Shown one piece after another: positions 43,092 to 52,298 of a stretch of DNA of 64,000 nt (within the stretch, counting starts at the first letter, position 1; each line of letters starts with the position of its first letter). The DNA comes from Mesonia algae (GTDB lineage Bacteria > Bacteroidota > Bacteroidia > Flavobacteriales > Flavobacteriaceae). Below the pieces are notes generated by a model. That model saw only the letters and a list, made by a program, of their open reading frames with translations, made no database searches and had not been told where the DNA came from. Both the position numbers and the translations under genes were made by a program. Where the stretch lies: contig NZ_QKYV01000006.1 of the NCBI RefSeq assembly GCF_003253545.1, forward strand, positions 186,001 to 250,000, in the 5' to 3' direction.

Positions 43092-45473
43092 TTATTCTTT
43101 TATAATTCTTTTCGTATATACTTTTCCATCTTTCTCAAGGGACAAAATGTAAACACCAGAACTTAAAGAATAGATGTTATGAAGAGTTAATGTACTTCCT
43201 GAAAAAGTCATGTTTTCTTTTAAAAGAATTTGTCCGAACATTGAGGTTATCGTAATATTTACTTCGCTCCCTTTTAGTTGAGTAGAAACTATATTTAGAT
43301 GATCTTCTTTGATTGGATTCGGGTAAACTGAGAAAATACTCTCTTCATTTGAAACAGTTAAGGTTTTTTCTTTGAAAATGATAGAGAATCTATCACTACT
43401 TACACTTGCATTTATAGTCTCATCAATTAAGAAAGATATATTATTTTCTCCTGTGTTAAGAATAGTTTCTTGTTGTAGAAAATTGTCGACCAAGTAAGCT
43501 TCAACATTTTCAAATTCTGATAAATTAATTTTAAATGTATAATTCGTCGATCTATAACTGTTACTGAAAAACTGAAGGGTTTCTCCCGTGGTTGGAAGGT
43601 TTCTTTTTTCTATACTCAAATAATCATTTCCGTTAAGTAATGCTATATTTTCATCTAAGTTACCGAGTTTTCTAGAATCTTGATTATTAATTGTATTAGA
43701 GTAAGTAGAATTGAACTTAGTAACAAAACCATCTACATAAAGAGGACTGGTATTTTCATTACTATACAATTGAACGCTTAATGTCAAATCCTCTTGATTA
43801 TTTTGATTTCTAAAAACCTCAGTAAGATTATTGGAGGTTTTATGCGATTGAGAAAATACTACAGAAGGAGATGGATCCCCGTTTGATGTCACAAAGAAAG
43901 CTTGGTTGGGTTGTAGGTATTGATTAGCGGCTGAGTTTCCAGAGCTAGAATTTGTACCCGAAGGTAAATCTACCGTTACATAAGCTCCGCGTGCATTAAT
44001 ATTTGGATCCCATACATAATATTGATTATTACTTACTCCTGCAGAAGCTGCTAAAACACTTGTCATATCTACGCTAGACTGAAATGGATTACCTAATAAA
44101 TTAAATGCTGTATTTGTAGTATTTAAATTTAGAAATTCAACATTAGTTGCAGGACTTACTAAGGAACCTACCATCCTTAAACGAGTGTTAGTAGGTGTAG
44201 CATCGTTATCATTAACATTTATTCCTCTGTCGCCTCTAATCATTACTCTATAAGGAGCTCCAGATTGTAATGTATTATTATCTGTGTTAGCTATTGCTCC
44301 CCATGATTGTGTACTATTATTGAAAGTAAACATAGATGGATTTCCAGATATTGTTGCGTCAAACCCATTGGCTCCAGTTGTAGAACCTGTTATATGAGTT
44401 CCATATCCAGAGTGTGGATTTAGATTATTAGCAAGAATGGTAGTGGTATTATTAACTCCTTCTTGCCAATTAGTTTTAATAGAATTCGTAGCATTAACAG
44501 AACTAGACAGAAATCTAAACGCTCTTTTGGCAGGAATAAACCTTTCAACGGTTGCAACTCCAGATATAGTAGAACTTGGTTGTAACGGACCTAAGGTTCC
44601 TGTTTGAGTTTCAGAAGTATTCACAAAAATCAAATCTCCATTTATAGTTATGTCTCCCATTACTTGAATGTTTGCTAATACATTTAAAGTTGCACCAGTA
44701 TCAATAGTAATGTTGTTGGCTTGAGTATTTGAGTTTATAGACGCAGTACCAGAGGTTACAGAAATATCATCATCTGGAGTTGAAACTCCGCTAGGATCAT
44801 TAGGAGTCCAACTAGTGCCATCGTAAACATAAGTTGTCGTAGTATTCGTACAGCTATAACTTCCAGGTGAAAAAGTTTGAATTGTATTAGAAGTAGTCCA
44901 ATTATTTCTATCATTAATTTGACTCAAAATGGTGTTTTTTCCACCAGTTGTAGTTGTTTTGTTAAAATAGCCATTGTCTTTATCTCCTATAGCTACAGCG
45001 GTAATTCCTTCTGTTAAACTAGGAGGTAAAGCACTGGTATTAGAATCTATTGCATCAGTCCATTTTATATCATTAAAGTTTATCGCTGCAATAAATGATG
45101 GTGAAGTACTCTGTCCTTGATAAGCAAAGATCTGATCACCACCTGTAGCTAATAACATAGAATTTACACTCGTAATAAAAACTTCATCTCCACACGAATA
45201 ATTATTAGAAGCCATCCAAGTATGAGTTCCTTCAGTATTTCTTAAAGAACCGCTAGATTGCCAACCACTATCGGTAAAATTAATTTCTGTTCCAGATTGA
45301 ATGTCAGTTAAAATCACAAAACTAAATTGATCTGGATCATCTGATTGAAAACTGGTAAAAGCAATATCACCTGGAGATAAAATAGTTTGTGCATGGTAAT
45401 TTTTTGATAACCCAAAACAGAATAATATTGTTATAATTCTGAAAATGAGAGATGTGTGTAAAAATGTTTTCAT
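43092..45473 (-). CDS. T9SS cargo protein with C-terminal sorting domain
   Basis: From the ATG at 45473, 793 residues with a signal peptide (MKTFLHTSLIFRIITILFCFG; cleavage near 29). The N-terminal 190 residues contain a domain starting ILSPGDIAFTSFQSDDPDQFSFVIL, resembling lamin-tail/beta-sandwich modules of Bacteroidetes surface proteins. Thr/Ser/Asn-rich beta-rich stretches follow to about 700. The last 80 residues form a type A T9SS sorting domain: SVYPNPIKEDHLNIVST, VNITITSMFGQILLKENM, and the ending SGVYILSLEKDGKVYTKRIIKE. After export by the Por secretion system it would be attached to the surface or released. The length is ordinary and ligands are unknown. Confidence 0.88.
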   Translation of the reverse strand: MKTFLHTSLIFRIITILFCFGLSKNYHAQTILSPGDIAFTSFQSDDPDQFSFVILTDIQSGTEINFTDSGWQSSGSLRNTEGTHTWMASNNYSCGDEVFITSVNSMLLATGGDQIFAYQGQSTSPSFIAAINFNDIKWTDAIDSNTSALPPSLTEGITAVAIGDKDNGYFNKTTTTGGKNTILSQINDRNNWTTSNTIQTFSPGSYSCTNTTTTYVYDGTSWTPNDPSGVSTPDDDISVTSGTASINSNTQANNITIDTGATLNVLANIQVMGDITINGDLIFVNTSETQTGTLGPLQPSSTISGVATVERFIPAKRAFRFLSSSVNATNSIKTNWQEGVNNTTTILANNLNPHSGYGTHITGSTTGANGFDATISGNPSMFTFNNSTQSWGAIANTDNNTLQSGAPYRVMIRGDRGINVNDNDATPTNTRLRMVGSLVSPATNVEFLNLNTTNTAFNLLGNPFQSSVDMTSVLAASAGVSNNQYYVWDPNINARGAYVTVDLPSGTNSSSGNSAANQYLQPNQAFFVTSNGDPSPSVVFSQSHKTSNNLTEVFRNQNNQEDLTLSVQLYSNENTSPLYVDGFVTKFNSTYSNTINNQDSRKLGNLDENIALLNGNDYLSIEKRNLPTTGETLQFFSNSYRSTNYTFKINLSEFENVEAYLVDNFLQQETILNTGENNISFLIDETINASVSSDRFSIIFKEKTLTVSNEESIFSVYPNPIKEDHLNIVSTQLKGSEVNITITSMFGQILLKENMTFSGSTLTLHNIYSLSSGVYILSLEKDGKVYTKRIIKE

Positions 45474-45571
45474 AAAGCTAAAATTAATTTCCTTTAAATA
45501 TAAACTATATTTAATCATTTTTTCGATTAAATTGCACTTTAAACCGAATTATTGAAAAAAATATAAGAATT

Positions 45572-46036
45572 ATGAATTTTTTATATATAAGATTTTTAGC
45601 TATTGGAGCAATTTTTCTTTGTATAGCTTCAAGCTGTATAAATACATCTCACGTAAATACAGGATTTAATTGGTTAGTAGGAGATTGGGAGCGAATAAAT
45701 AATGAAGGGAAAGAAAAAACTTTTGAAAATTGGATAAAATTGAATGATACACTTTATACAGGTTTTGGTTTTACCTTATCGGAATTGGACACAGTATTTA
45801 AAGAGAATTTGAGTTTATTTAAGCTTGATAAAGCTTGGATATTTCAAGTGGATGGGGTTAATGAAACTCCTGTAGATTTTGTACTTCAACAAACTTTAGA
45901 AAGAGGTTTTATAGCAATTAATGAGCAAAATACGTTTCCAAAATCAATTTTTTATCAATTAAAAGAAGATGAAAATTTGCAAGCAGTAATTGCGAATGAA
46001 GAGAAAGAAATTCTGTTTGTTTTTCAGAAAAAATAA
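45572..46036 (+). CDS. Small lipoprotein, DUF6265-like
   Basis: 154 residues with a lipoprotein signal sequence and Cys at 22 (IASSC). The remaining part is beta-rich, with FNWLVGDWERINNEGKEKTFENWIKLNDTLYTGFGFTL near 33-70 and VFQK at the end; this matches lipocalin-like DUF6265 proteins, which resemble heme-binding or fatty-acid-binding beta barrels. The function is not known. The ATG starts 98 bp from the divergent T9SS cargo gene; the 3' end is 6 bp from the convergent recG gene. Confidence 0.72.
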   Translation: MNFLYIRFLAIGAIFLCIASSCINTSHVNTGFNWLVGDWERINNEGKEKTFENWIKLNDTLYTGFGFTLSELDTVFKENLSLFKLDKAWIFQVDGVNETPVDFVLQQTLERGFIAINEQNTFPKSIFYQLKEDENLQAVIANEEKEILFVFQKK

Positions 46037-46042
46037 AAAGCC

Positions 46043-48148
46043 TTAACTAATATAGTTCCAAATGTTTTTATGTTTTCCCATAAGTCTATAGGTGTTTTTA
46101 ACTACTTCATGATCTGGAATTTTGAGACTAGGATCTTCCGTGAGCATCTTTTTGGCATAATACCTTGCAGTTTTTAAAATCTCATTATCTTTTACAATAT
46201 CTGCAATTCTTAAATTTAAAACACCACTTTGTTGGGTTCCCATAATATCTCCGGGACCTCTTAATTTTAAATCAACTTCGGCAATTTCAAAACCATCGTT
46301 AGTTCGTACCATGGTTTCTAAACGTGTTTTGCTATCTTGAGAAAGCTTATGTCCAGTCATTAAAATACAATAACTTTGTTCGGCTCCTCGGCCCACTCTA
46401 CCTCGCAATTGGTGCAATTGTGAAAGTCCAAATCGTTCGGCGCTTTCTATGATCATTACACTTGCATTAGGAACGTTAACACCAACTTCAATAACGGTCG
46501 TAGCAACCATAATCTGAGTTTCTCCTTTTACAAACCTATTCATTTCATATTCTTTGTCGGCTGGTTTCATTTGTCCGTGAACTATCGAAATTTGATAAGT
46601 GGGAGCAGGAAAATCTCTAGCAATACTTTCATAACCATCCATCAAATCTTTGTAATCCATTTTCTCACTCTCTTGGATTAATGGATAAACCACATATATT
46701 TGTCGGCCTTTTTCAATTTCTTCTCTTATGAATCTAAACACTTTTAACCGATTAGAATCGTAGCGATGTACAGTTTTTATAGCTTTTCTTCCTGGCGGTA
46801 GTTCATCTATCACCGAAATATCTAAATCGCCATACAAACTCATAGCTAATGTTCTAGGAATAGGAGTCGCCGTCATTACCAATACATGCGGAGGCAAGGT
46901 ATTTTTATGCCATAATTTAGATCGTTGTGCTACTCCAAAACGATGTTGTTCATCGATAATAGCCAAACCAAGATTTTTAAATTTTACTTTGTCTTCTAAT
47001 AAAGCATGAGTTCCTATAAGCAAATGCAAGGAACCGTCTTCTAAGCTTTCATGAATTTCTCTACGTTCTTTAGTTTTAGAAGAGCCAGTAAGTAATGAAA
47101 TTTTTATAGGAAGCTTTTCACAGAGTTCACTAAGACCTTGATAATGTTGTATAGCTAGAATTTCTGTAGGTGCCATCAAACAGGCTTGAAAATTATTGTC
47201 TAAGGCTAATAAACAAGTCATTAATGCAACGATAGTTTTACCAGAACCAACGTCCCCTTGTAATAAGCGATTCATTTGCGCACTACTACCCAAATCCCTT
47301 CTTATTTCTTTAACAACTCTTTTTTGTGCATTGGTTAACTCAAAAGGGAGGTGATTTTGATAGAAGTCGTTAAAATATGTACCGACTTCCGTAAAGGGAA
47401 ATCCTTTAATTTTTTGTTTATGAATAAGGTTTTTAATCAGCAGTTGTAATTGTATATAAAAGAGTTCTTCAAACTTTAAACGGTATTGCGCTAAAGCTAA
47501 TTTTTTAGGAGCCTGCGGAAAATGAATATTTAAAAGAGCTTCACTCTTAGAAACAAGTTTAAGTTCTTGTAAAATGGATTGCGGAAGTGTTTCCATAAAG
47601 CCTTGCTTACTTTCTGAAAACAGTTGTTGTATTATTTTAGAAATCACTTTATTGCTGATTCCTTTTTTACTTAAATTTTCGGTAGAAGGATAAATAGGTT
47701 GCATTGCCATGCGTAAACCAGCTTCGTGCTCTTTTAGCAATTCCATATCTGGATGAGGCATAGAGCAAGAGTTGTTAAACCAATTTACTTTGCCAAAGAT
47801 GACATAAGGTTCATTAATTTTAAGTGATTCTTTAAGCCACTTATGACCACGAAACCAAACCAATTCTATTTTTCCGGTATCATCTACAAAATCGGCTACC
47901 AAACGCTTACCTCTTTTTTGAGCGACCGTTTTTAGATGCGTGATTTTTCCAATAACTTGAATTTCGGCGGTATTTCGCTGAATTTCATTTATTTTATAAT
48001 ACTTGGTTTTATCAATATATCGGTTAGGGAATAAATTGAGAAGATCTTGATACGTGTGAATTCCCAACTCTTTACGGAGAACTTCTGCACGGTTAGGACC
48101 AACGCCTTTTAGATAATCTATAGGGGTTTGCAGCAAGTTTGTATTCAT
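46043..48148 (-). CDS. recG: ATP-dependent DNA helicase RecG
   Basis: Branch-migration helicase for replication-fork reversal and recombination intermediates. From the ATG at 48148 it has 701 residues; a start at 48187 would add 13. The wedge/OB domain lies at 1-200 (TPIDYLKGVGPNRAEVL near 6-22). Helicase motifs: GDVGSGKTIVA near 300, LIGTHALLED, DEQHRFGV near 398-405, MTATPIPRTLA near 421-431 and the TRG-type end segment QLRGRVGRGAEQSYC. All conserved residues are present. It is transcribed after the small membrane protein gene upstream (61-bp gap). Confidence 0.96.
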   Translation of the reverse strand: MNTNLLQTPIDYLKGVGPNRAEVLRKELGIHTYQDLLNLFPNRYIDKTKYYKINEIQRNTAEIQVIGKITHLKTVAQKRGKRLVADFVDDTGKIELVWFRGHKWLKESLKINEPYVIFGKVNWFNNSCSMPHPDMELLKEHEAGLRMAMQPIYPSTENLSKKGISNKVISKIIQQLFSESKQGFMETLPQSILQELKLVSKSEALLNIHFPQAPKKLALAQYRLKFEELFYIQLQLLIKNLIHKQKIKGFPFTEVGTYFNDFYQNHLPFELTNAQKRVVKEIRRDLGSSAQMNRLLQGDVGSGKTIVALMTCLLALDNNFQACLMAPTEILAIQHYQGLSELCEKLPIKISLLTGSSKTKERREIHESLEDGSLHLLIGTHALLEDKVKFKNLGLAIIDEQHRFGVAQRSKLWHKNTLPPHVLVMTATPIPRTLAMSLYGDLDISVIDELPPGRKAIKTVHRYDSNRLKVFRFIREEIEKGRQIYVVYPLIQESEKMDYKDLMDGYESIARDFPAPTYQISIVHGQMKPADKEYEMNRFVKGETQIMVATTVIEVGVNVPNASVMIIESAERFGLSQLHQLRGRVGRGAEQSYCILMTGHKLSQDSKTRLETMVRTNDGFEIAEVDLKLRGPGDIMGTQQSGVLNLRIADIVKDNEILKTARYYAKKMLTEDPSLKIPDHEVVKNTYRLMGKHKNIWNYIS

Positions 48149-48209
48149 AATAACGAAGATAGGAAATATTAAAAATCCTATCTTCAAAAATAAAAATTAA
48201 TCTCAAATT

Positions 48210-48647
48210 TTAATGAATCCAGTTTCTTTTAATCGCTTTATCTGCTAACCAAATAGAAAATATAGAGATTAGTACAACTAGGATAGGCATAACGTATGCT
48301 TCATTACCATACACCTCTATAGAAGTTGTTAAAAATAAATTATGAAACATTTGTATAATGACGCAAACAAGACAAATTGCAAATAGTGGTTTTGCCATTT
48401 TATTTTTTGCCAGTAATAAAATACTTCCTAATAATCCAGAAAATACGGCTATAGCAAATACAATATGAGTCCATAAAGGATACTCACCATATAAAGCTTG
48501 TTCGTTTTGGGGAAGTTCGTTTAAAGCATCTCCAGTCATAACAATGGAGTGAAAAATAAAGGAGGTTACCCCCATTAAATTCCATAAAAGAAGAATAACG
48601 CTAATCACCCAAAACCAAGTCGGGATTTTTGTAATAGTTGTGTTCAT
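48210..48647 (-). CDS. Small four-TM membrane protein
   Basis: 145 residues with four hydrophobic segments (10-35, 58-80, 87-105, 118-138) and short loops; the block PTWFWVISVILLLWNLMGV starts the protein. It belongs to a Bacteroidetes family sometimes annotated as sugar transporter without support. It is too short for a classical transporter. No function can be inferred. It lies 61 bp before recG, probably with its own promoter near 48650-48770. Confidence 0.75.
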   Translation of the reverse strand: MNTTITKIPTWFWVISVILLLWNLMGVTSFIFHSIVMTGDALNELPQNEQALYGEYPLWTHIVFAIAVFSGLLGSILLLAKNKMAKPLFAICLVCVIIQMFHNLFLTTSIEVYGNEAYVMPILVVLISIFSIWLADKAIKRNWIH

Positions 48648-48773
48648 AAATAGAGTTTTCGAGTTAGTTGCATTAAAAGTAAATAAATATTGGGTATAAA
48701 ATCAATAATTTTAAAATTCATTATAAAGTTATAGGCTAGGTTTTGTATTTTCGAAACGATATTTAAAAAATGT

Positions 48774-50849
48774 ATGCGATATTTTATTTGGCTTGGCCTA
48801 TTTCTTTTATCCATAGGGGTAAAAGCACAGCAAACCTCTACGGTAGATTTTACAAAACTTGCAGGAACCGTTCATTTATTACCAGAAAGTAAAAGTGTAA
48901 AAGGGGATATTAAAATTGATCTTAAAATTTTAAAAGCAACAGATTCTATTTATTTAGATGCCAAAAATTCAGAAGTAAATTGGGAACAGAAAAACCAATT
49001 TGACTTTAAAACGACGGCAGATAAAATATGGATAATTGGTGATTTTGAAAAAGGAAAATCTTATTCTTTCAACTTTGAATATCAAATGAACCCCAAACAG
49101 GCCATGTATTTTGTAGGATGGGATAATGAGGGAAGCAATCAAATTTGGACTCAAGGGCAGGGGAAATATACGTCACACTGGTTACCAAGTATAGACGATC
49201 TTAATGAGAAAATAGAGTTCGATTTAGCATATCAAGTCCCCAAGAATTATACCGTAATTGCCAACGGAAAACTTACCAATAAAAAAACGCAAGGAGATCA
49301 AAATATTTGGAGTTTTGATATGAAAAACCCTATGAGTAGCTATTTGGTTGCTGTTGCTGTAGGTGATTACGCTTCCGCGGAAGAAAAATCTGCCTCGGGA
49401 GTAAATTTAAAATATTACTATGAGCCCAATCAAAAAGATAAGGTGGAAGCTACCTATCGTTATTCCAAACGAATATTTGATTATTTTGAAGAAGAAATAG
49501 GTATTCCGTTTCCTTGGCAAGATTATAAGCAAATTCCGGTAAGAGATTTTTTATATGCAGGAATGGAGAATACTGGGGCAACCATATTTTCAAATCAGTT
49601 TGTTACCGATTCTATAGGTTTTGTAGATCGTAATTATGTAAATGTAAATGCACACGAGTTGGCTCACCAATGGTTTGGCGATTTTATTACCGAAACTTCT
49701 AGCGAGCATCATTGGTTACAAGAAGGTTTTGCTACTTTTTATGCTTTGTTAGCCGAACGAGAAATATTTGGTGATGATTATTACTATTACAAACTCTACG
49801 AAACAGCAGAACAATTAAAAGAATTAAGCGATAATGGGAAAGGAGAAGCTTTACTAAATCCTAAGGCAAGCTCGCTTACATTTTATCAAAAAGGAGCTTG
49901 GGCCTTACATATTTTAAAAGAAAAAGTAGGGGAGGAAGCTTTTAATAAAGGGGTGAAAACTTATTTATTGAAACACGCTTATAAAAATGTAAATACAGAT
50001 GATTTTATAAAAGAAATAGAAAAAGCAGGGCAAACCGATTTATCGATCTTTAAAAAAGATTGGTTGTTTCAATCTGCTTTCAAGGCAAATGAAGCATTAA
50101 GTTCTTTGAAAAAATCTAAATTCATGCAAGAGCTATTAATGCTTAAATCTTTACGAAACACAGCTCTCGAAGATAAAAAAGCTCAATTAGAACGAGCGTT
50201 ACAAGATCCGGTTAACGATTATTTAGGCCAGGAAGTGGTTTATCAATTAGCTCAAGAAAATTCAGCAGAAGTAATACCACTTTATAAAATGGCTTTTGAA
50301 AGTAATAACCTTTTAACTCGCCAAGCTATTGCTATAACATTGAGTGAAATTCCGCAGCAGCTAAAAAAAGAATTTAAAACTTTATTAGATGATGACTCTT
50401 ACCTTACAAAAGAAAAGGCTTTTTTAAATTTATGGTTAAACTTTCCAGAAGAAAGAAATTTTTATTTTGAGAAATTAAAAGGAGTGCAGGGGTTTCAGGA
50501 TAAGAATTTAGAAATACTGTGGCTCACCTTACATTTGGTTTCTCCAGATTATGAAAGCGATCAAAAGTCTGAGATTTTTAAAAGGTTATCTCATTATACA
50601 ACTCCGCAATATGATTATGCAATTAGAGAGAATGCTTTTGGTTACCTCTACCAAATAGATACTTTTTCTAAACAGAGTTACGAAGATTTATTTGAAGGAA
50701 CAGCTCATCCAGTATGGCGATTTAGAAATTTTTGTAGAGAATTGTTAGATACGCTATGGGAGAATCCTAAACATAGAGCACAATTAATAGCCATGTTAGA
50801 TAGTGTTCCTAGCGCTCACGCTGCTTACGCAAAAAAGAAATACAATTAA
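48774..50849 (+). CDS. M1 family aminopeptidase
   Basis: Zinc metallo-aminopeptidase, exported. 691 residues with a signal peptide (MRYFIWLGLFLLSIGVKAQQ). The substrate-recognition motif is GMENTG near 264-269 and the zinc site is HELAHQWFGDF near 299-309 with the third ligand Glu in EGFATFYA near 322-329. The C-terminal part after 430 contains HEAT-like helices. The length is shorter than the 850-residue cytosolic PepN and like other periplasmic Bacteroidetes M1 enzymes. Its stop overlaps the patatin ATG (TAATG). Confidence 0.94.
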   Translation: MRYFIWLGLFLLSIGVKAQQTSTVDFTKLAGTVHLLPESKSVKGDIKIDLKILKATDSIYLDAKNSEVNWEQKNQFDFKTTADKIWIIGDFEKGKSYSFNFEYQMNPKQAMYFVGWDNEGSNQIWTQGQGKYTSHWLPSIDDLNEKIEFDLAYQVPKNYTVIANGKLTNKKTQGDQNIWSFDMKNPMSSYLVAVAVGDYASAEEKSASGVNLKYYYEPNQKDKVEATYRYSKRIFDYFEEEIGIPFPWQDYKQIPVRDFLYAGMENTGATIFSNQFVTDSIGFVDRNYVNVNAHELAHQWFGDFITETSSEHHWLQEGFATFYALLAEREIFGDDYYYYKLYETAEQLKELSDNGKGEALLNPKASSLTFYQKGAWALHILKEKVGEEAFNKGVKTYLLKHAYKNVNTDDFIKEIEKAGQTDLSIFKKDWLFQSAFKANEALSSLKKSKFMQELLMLKSLRNTALEDKKAQLERALQDPVNDYLGQEVVYQLAQENSAEVIPLYKMAFESNNLLTRQAIAITLSEIPQQLKKEFKTLLDDDSYLTKEKAFLNLWLNFPEERNFYFEKLKGVQGFQDKNLEILWLTLHLVSPDYESDQKSEIFKRLSHYTTPQYDYAIRENAFGYLYQIDTFSKQSYEDLFEGTAHPVWRFRNFCRELLDTLWENPKHRAQLIAMLDSVPSAHAAYAKKKYN

Positions 50850-51754
50850 TGAGAGCCTTAGTTATATCTGGAGGAGGAAGTAAAGGAGCTTACGCAGGAG
50901 GCGTAGCCGAACACCTTATACGAGTACAAAAAAAGAAATATGACATTCTTATCGGTTCATCTACGGGGAGTTTGCTCATCTCTCATTTAGCATTAGGAAA
51001 AATTGACAAACTCCACGAAATTTATACCAATGTCAACCAAGCGAGTATTTTTAGTTTAAATCCGTTCGTGGTAAAACATGAAGGAGATCGGGAATATGTA
51101 AGTATAAATTACCTTACCACTTTGTTTCAGTTTTTAAAGAAAAAGCGAACTTTTGGGGAAAGTAAAAACTTAAGAAAACTCATAAGAGATAAAATTACAA
51201 AGGAAGAATTTTACAAGATAAAAGCTACGGTGGCAGATTTGGTCGTAACCGTCTCCAACCTTAGTAAAAATCAAATTGAATATAAATCAATTAAAGACTT
51301 TGATTACGAAGAGTTTTGCGATTGGATTTGGATTTCGTGTAACTATGTTCCCTTTATGAGTTTAGTAAAAAAGAATAACTTTGAGTATGCCGATGGAGGT
51401 TTTGGATGTCTAGTTCCTATTCGAGAAGCAATACGACGAGGAGCAACAGAGATTGATGCAGTTATCTTAGAGTCAGAGAATATGGAGTACAATAAGGTTT
51501 TGGGTAAAAACCCTTTTTCACTTATGGTAAACCTCTTTGGTTATATGTTAGACCAAGTAGAGCGCAGCAATATTATTGAAGGTAAATTAGCTGCGATTAA
51601 TAAAGATGTAGGTTTAAATCTTTATTATACCCCGAGTAAACTCACCGAAAACTCATTAATCTTTAATAAAAAATTAATGAGAGAATGGTGGCAACAAGGT
51701 TATAATTATGCAGCTAAAAAAGCAAAGCATTTAGAAGAGAACGAGTTAAAGTAA
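50849..51754 (+). CDS. Patatin-like phospholipase
   Basis: 301 residues of a patatin-like lipid acyl hydrolase. The oxyanion-hole motif GGGSKGAYAGG lies at 7-17, the nucleophile serine in GSSTGSL near 37-43 (GxSxG with Ser 39 or 40), and the catalytic Asp in DGGFG near 178-182. There is no signal peptide, so it is probably cytoplasmic; some relatives work on inner-membrane phospholipids. The start codon overlaps the stop of the M1 peptidase gene by one base. Confidence 0.93.
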   Translation: MRALVISGGGSKGAYAGGVAEHLIRVQKKKYDILIGSSTGSLLISHLALGKIDKLHEIYTNVNQASIFSLNPFVVKHEGDREYVSINYLTTLFQFLKKKRTFGESKNLRKLIRDKITKEEFYKIKATVADLVVTVSNLSKNQIEYKSIKDFDYEEFCDWIWISCNYVPFMSLVKKNNFEYADGGFGCLVPIREAIRRGATEIDAVILESENMEYNKVLGKNPFSLMVNLFGYMLDQVERSNIIEGKLAAINKDVGLNLYYTPSKLTENSLIFNKKLMREWWQQGYNYAAKKAKHLEENELK

Positions 51755-51758
51755 ACTT

Positions 51759-52280
51759 CTACCAAATATCGCTTGCTTCCTTTTTTAAGTAAGCAATTCC
51801 CGTTTGGCTAGGAGAAGATTTATCTACTAACTCGCTTAGAATAAGCTCTCTTAATTTATCAGGATCGCTTACATTTTCACTCATATTTGTCTTACGAATA
51901 ATCGCGATAGTTGAGTTTTTGGTAGCTCGTATAGCATTCCAACATTCGGTGCTTACGTAAACTTGTTGAGCTAAATTATGTTCGAATTCTTGTTCTATAT
52001 TTTGTATGAGCAAGTTTTCGTAATCGTGTTTATTATCGTTATAAGGTTTAACTCTTATAAGTAGACTTCCAGGATCTATTCGTTCTAAAAATAAAGTCAT
52101 TCTTTCTATAGCTTGAAGCCTTAACGGAAGTGATTGTTTACTGTTTTCTACTCTTAATTTAAAAATCCTACGTTTCTGTTCATTTTCAAAATATGAGTTG
52201 AAAAAGAAATAAGCCACTAGAGCAACAACAATTGCAGGTAAAATATTAAAAATGATTTGTAAAAAATTAATTTCTTCCAT
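51759..52280 (-). CDS. Single-TM protein of unknown function
   Basis: 173 residues: a short lead, one membrane segment near 8-28 (NILPAIVVALVAYFFF), then a charged, helix-rich cytoplasmic part (QKRRIFKLRVENSKQSLPLRLQAIERMTLFLERI near 36-70). The arrangement suggests an inner-membrane anchor with a coiled-coil-like domain, and an RQLFR-like motif is not visible. I recall it as an uncharacterised Bacteroidetes family. It lies 18 bp after the GltB-like gene, on the same transcript; any link in function is unproven. Confidence 0.7.
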   Translation of the reverse strand: MEEINFLQIIFNILPAIVVALVAYFFFNSYFENEQKRRIFKLRVENSKQSLPLRLQAIERMTLFLERIDPGSLLIRVKPYNDNKHDYENLLIQNIEQEFEHNLAQQVYVSTECWNAIRATKNSTIAIIRKTNMSENVSDPDKLRELILSELVDKSSPSQTGIAYLKKEASDIW

Positions 52281-52298
52281 AATGGTTTTTAAGATGAA

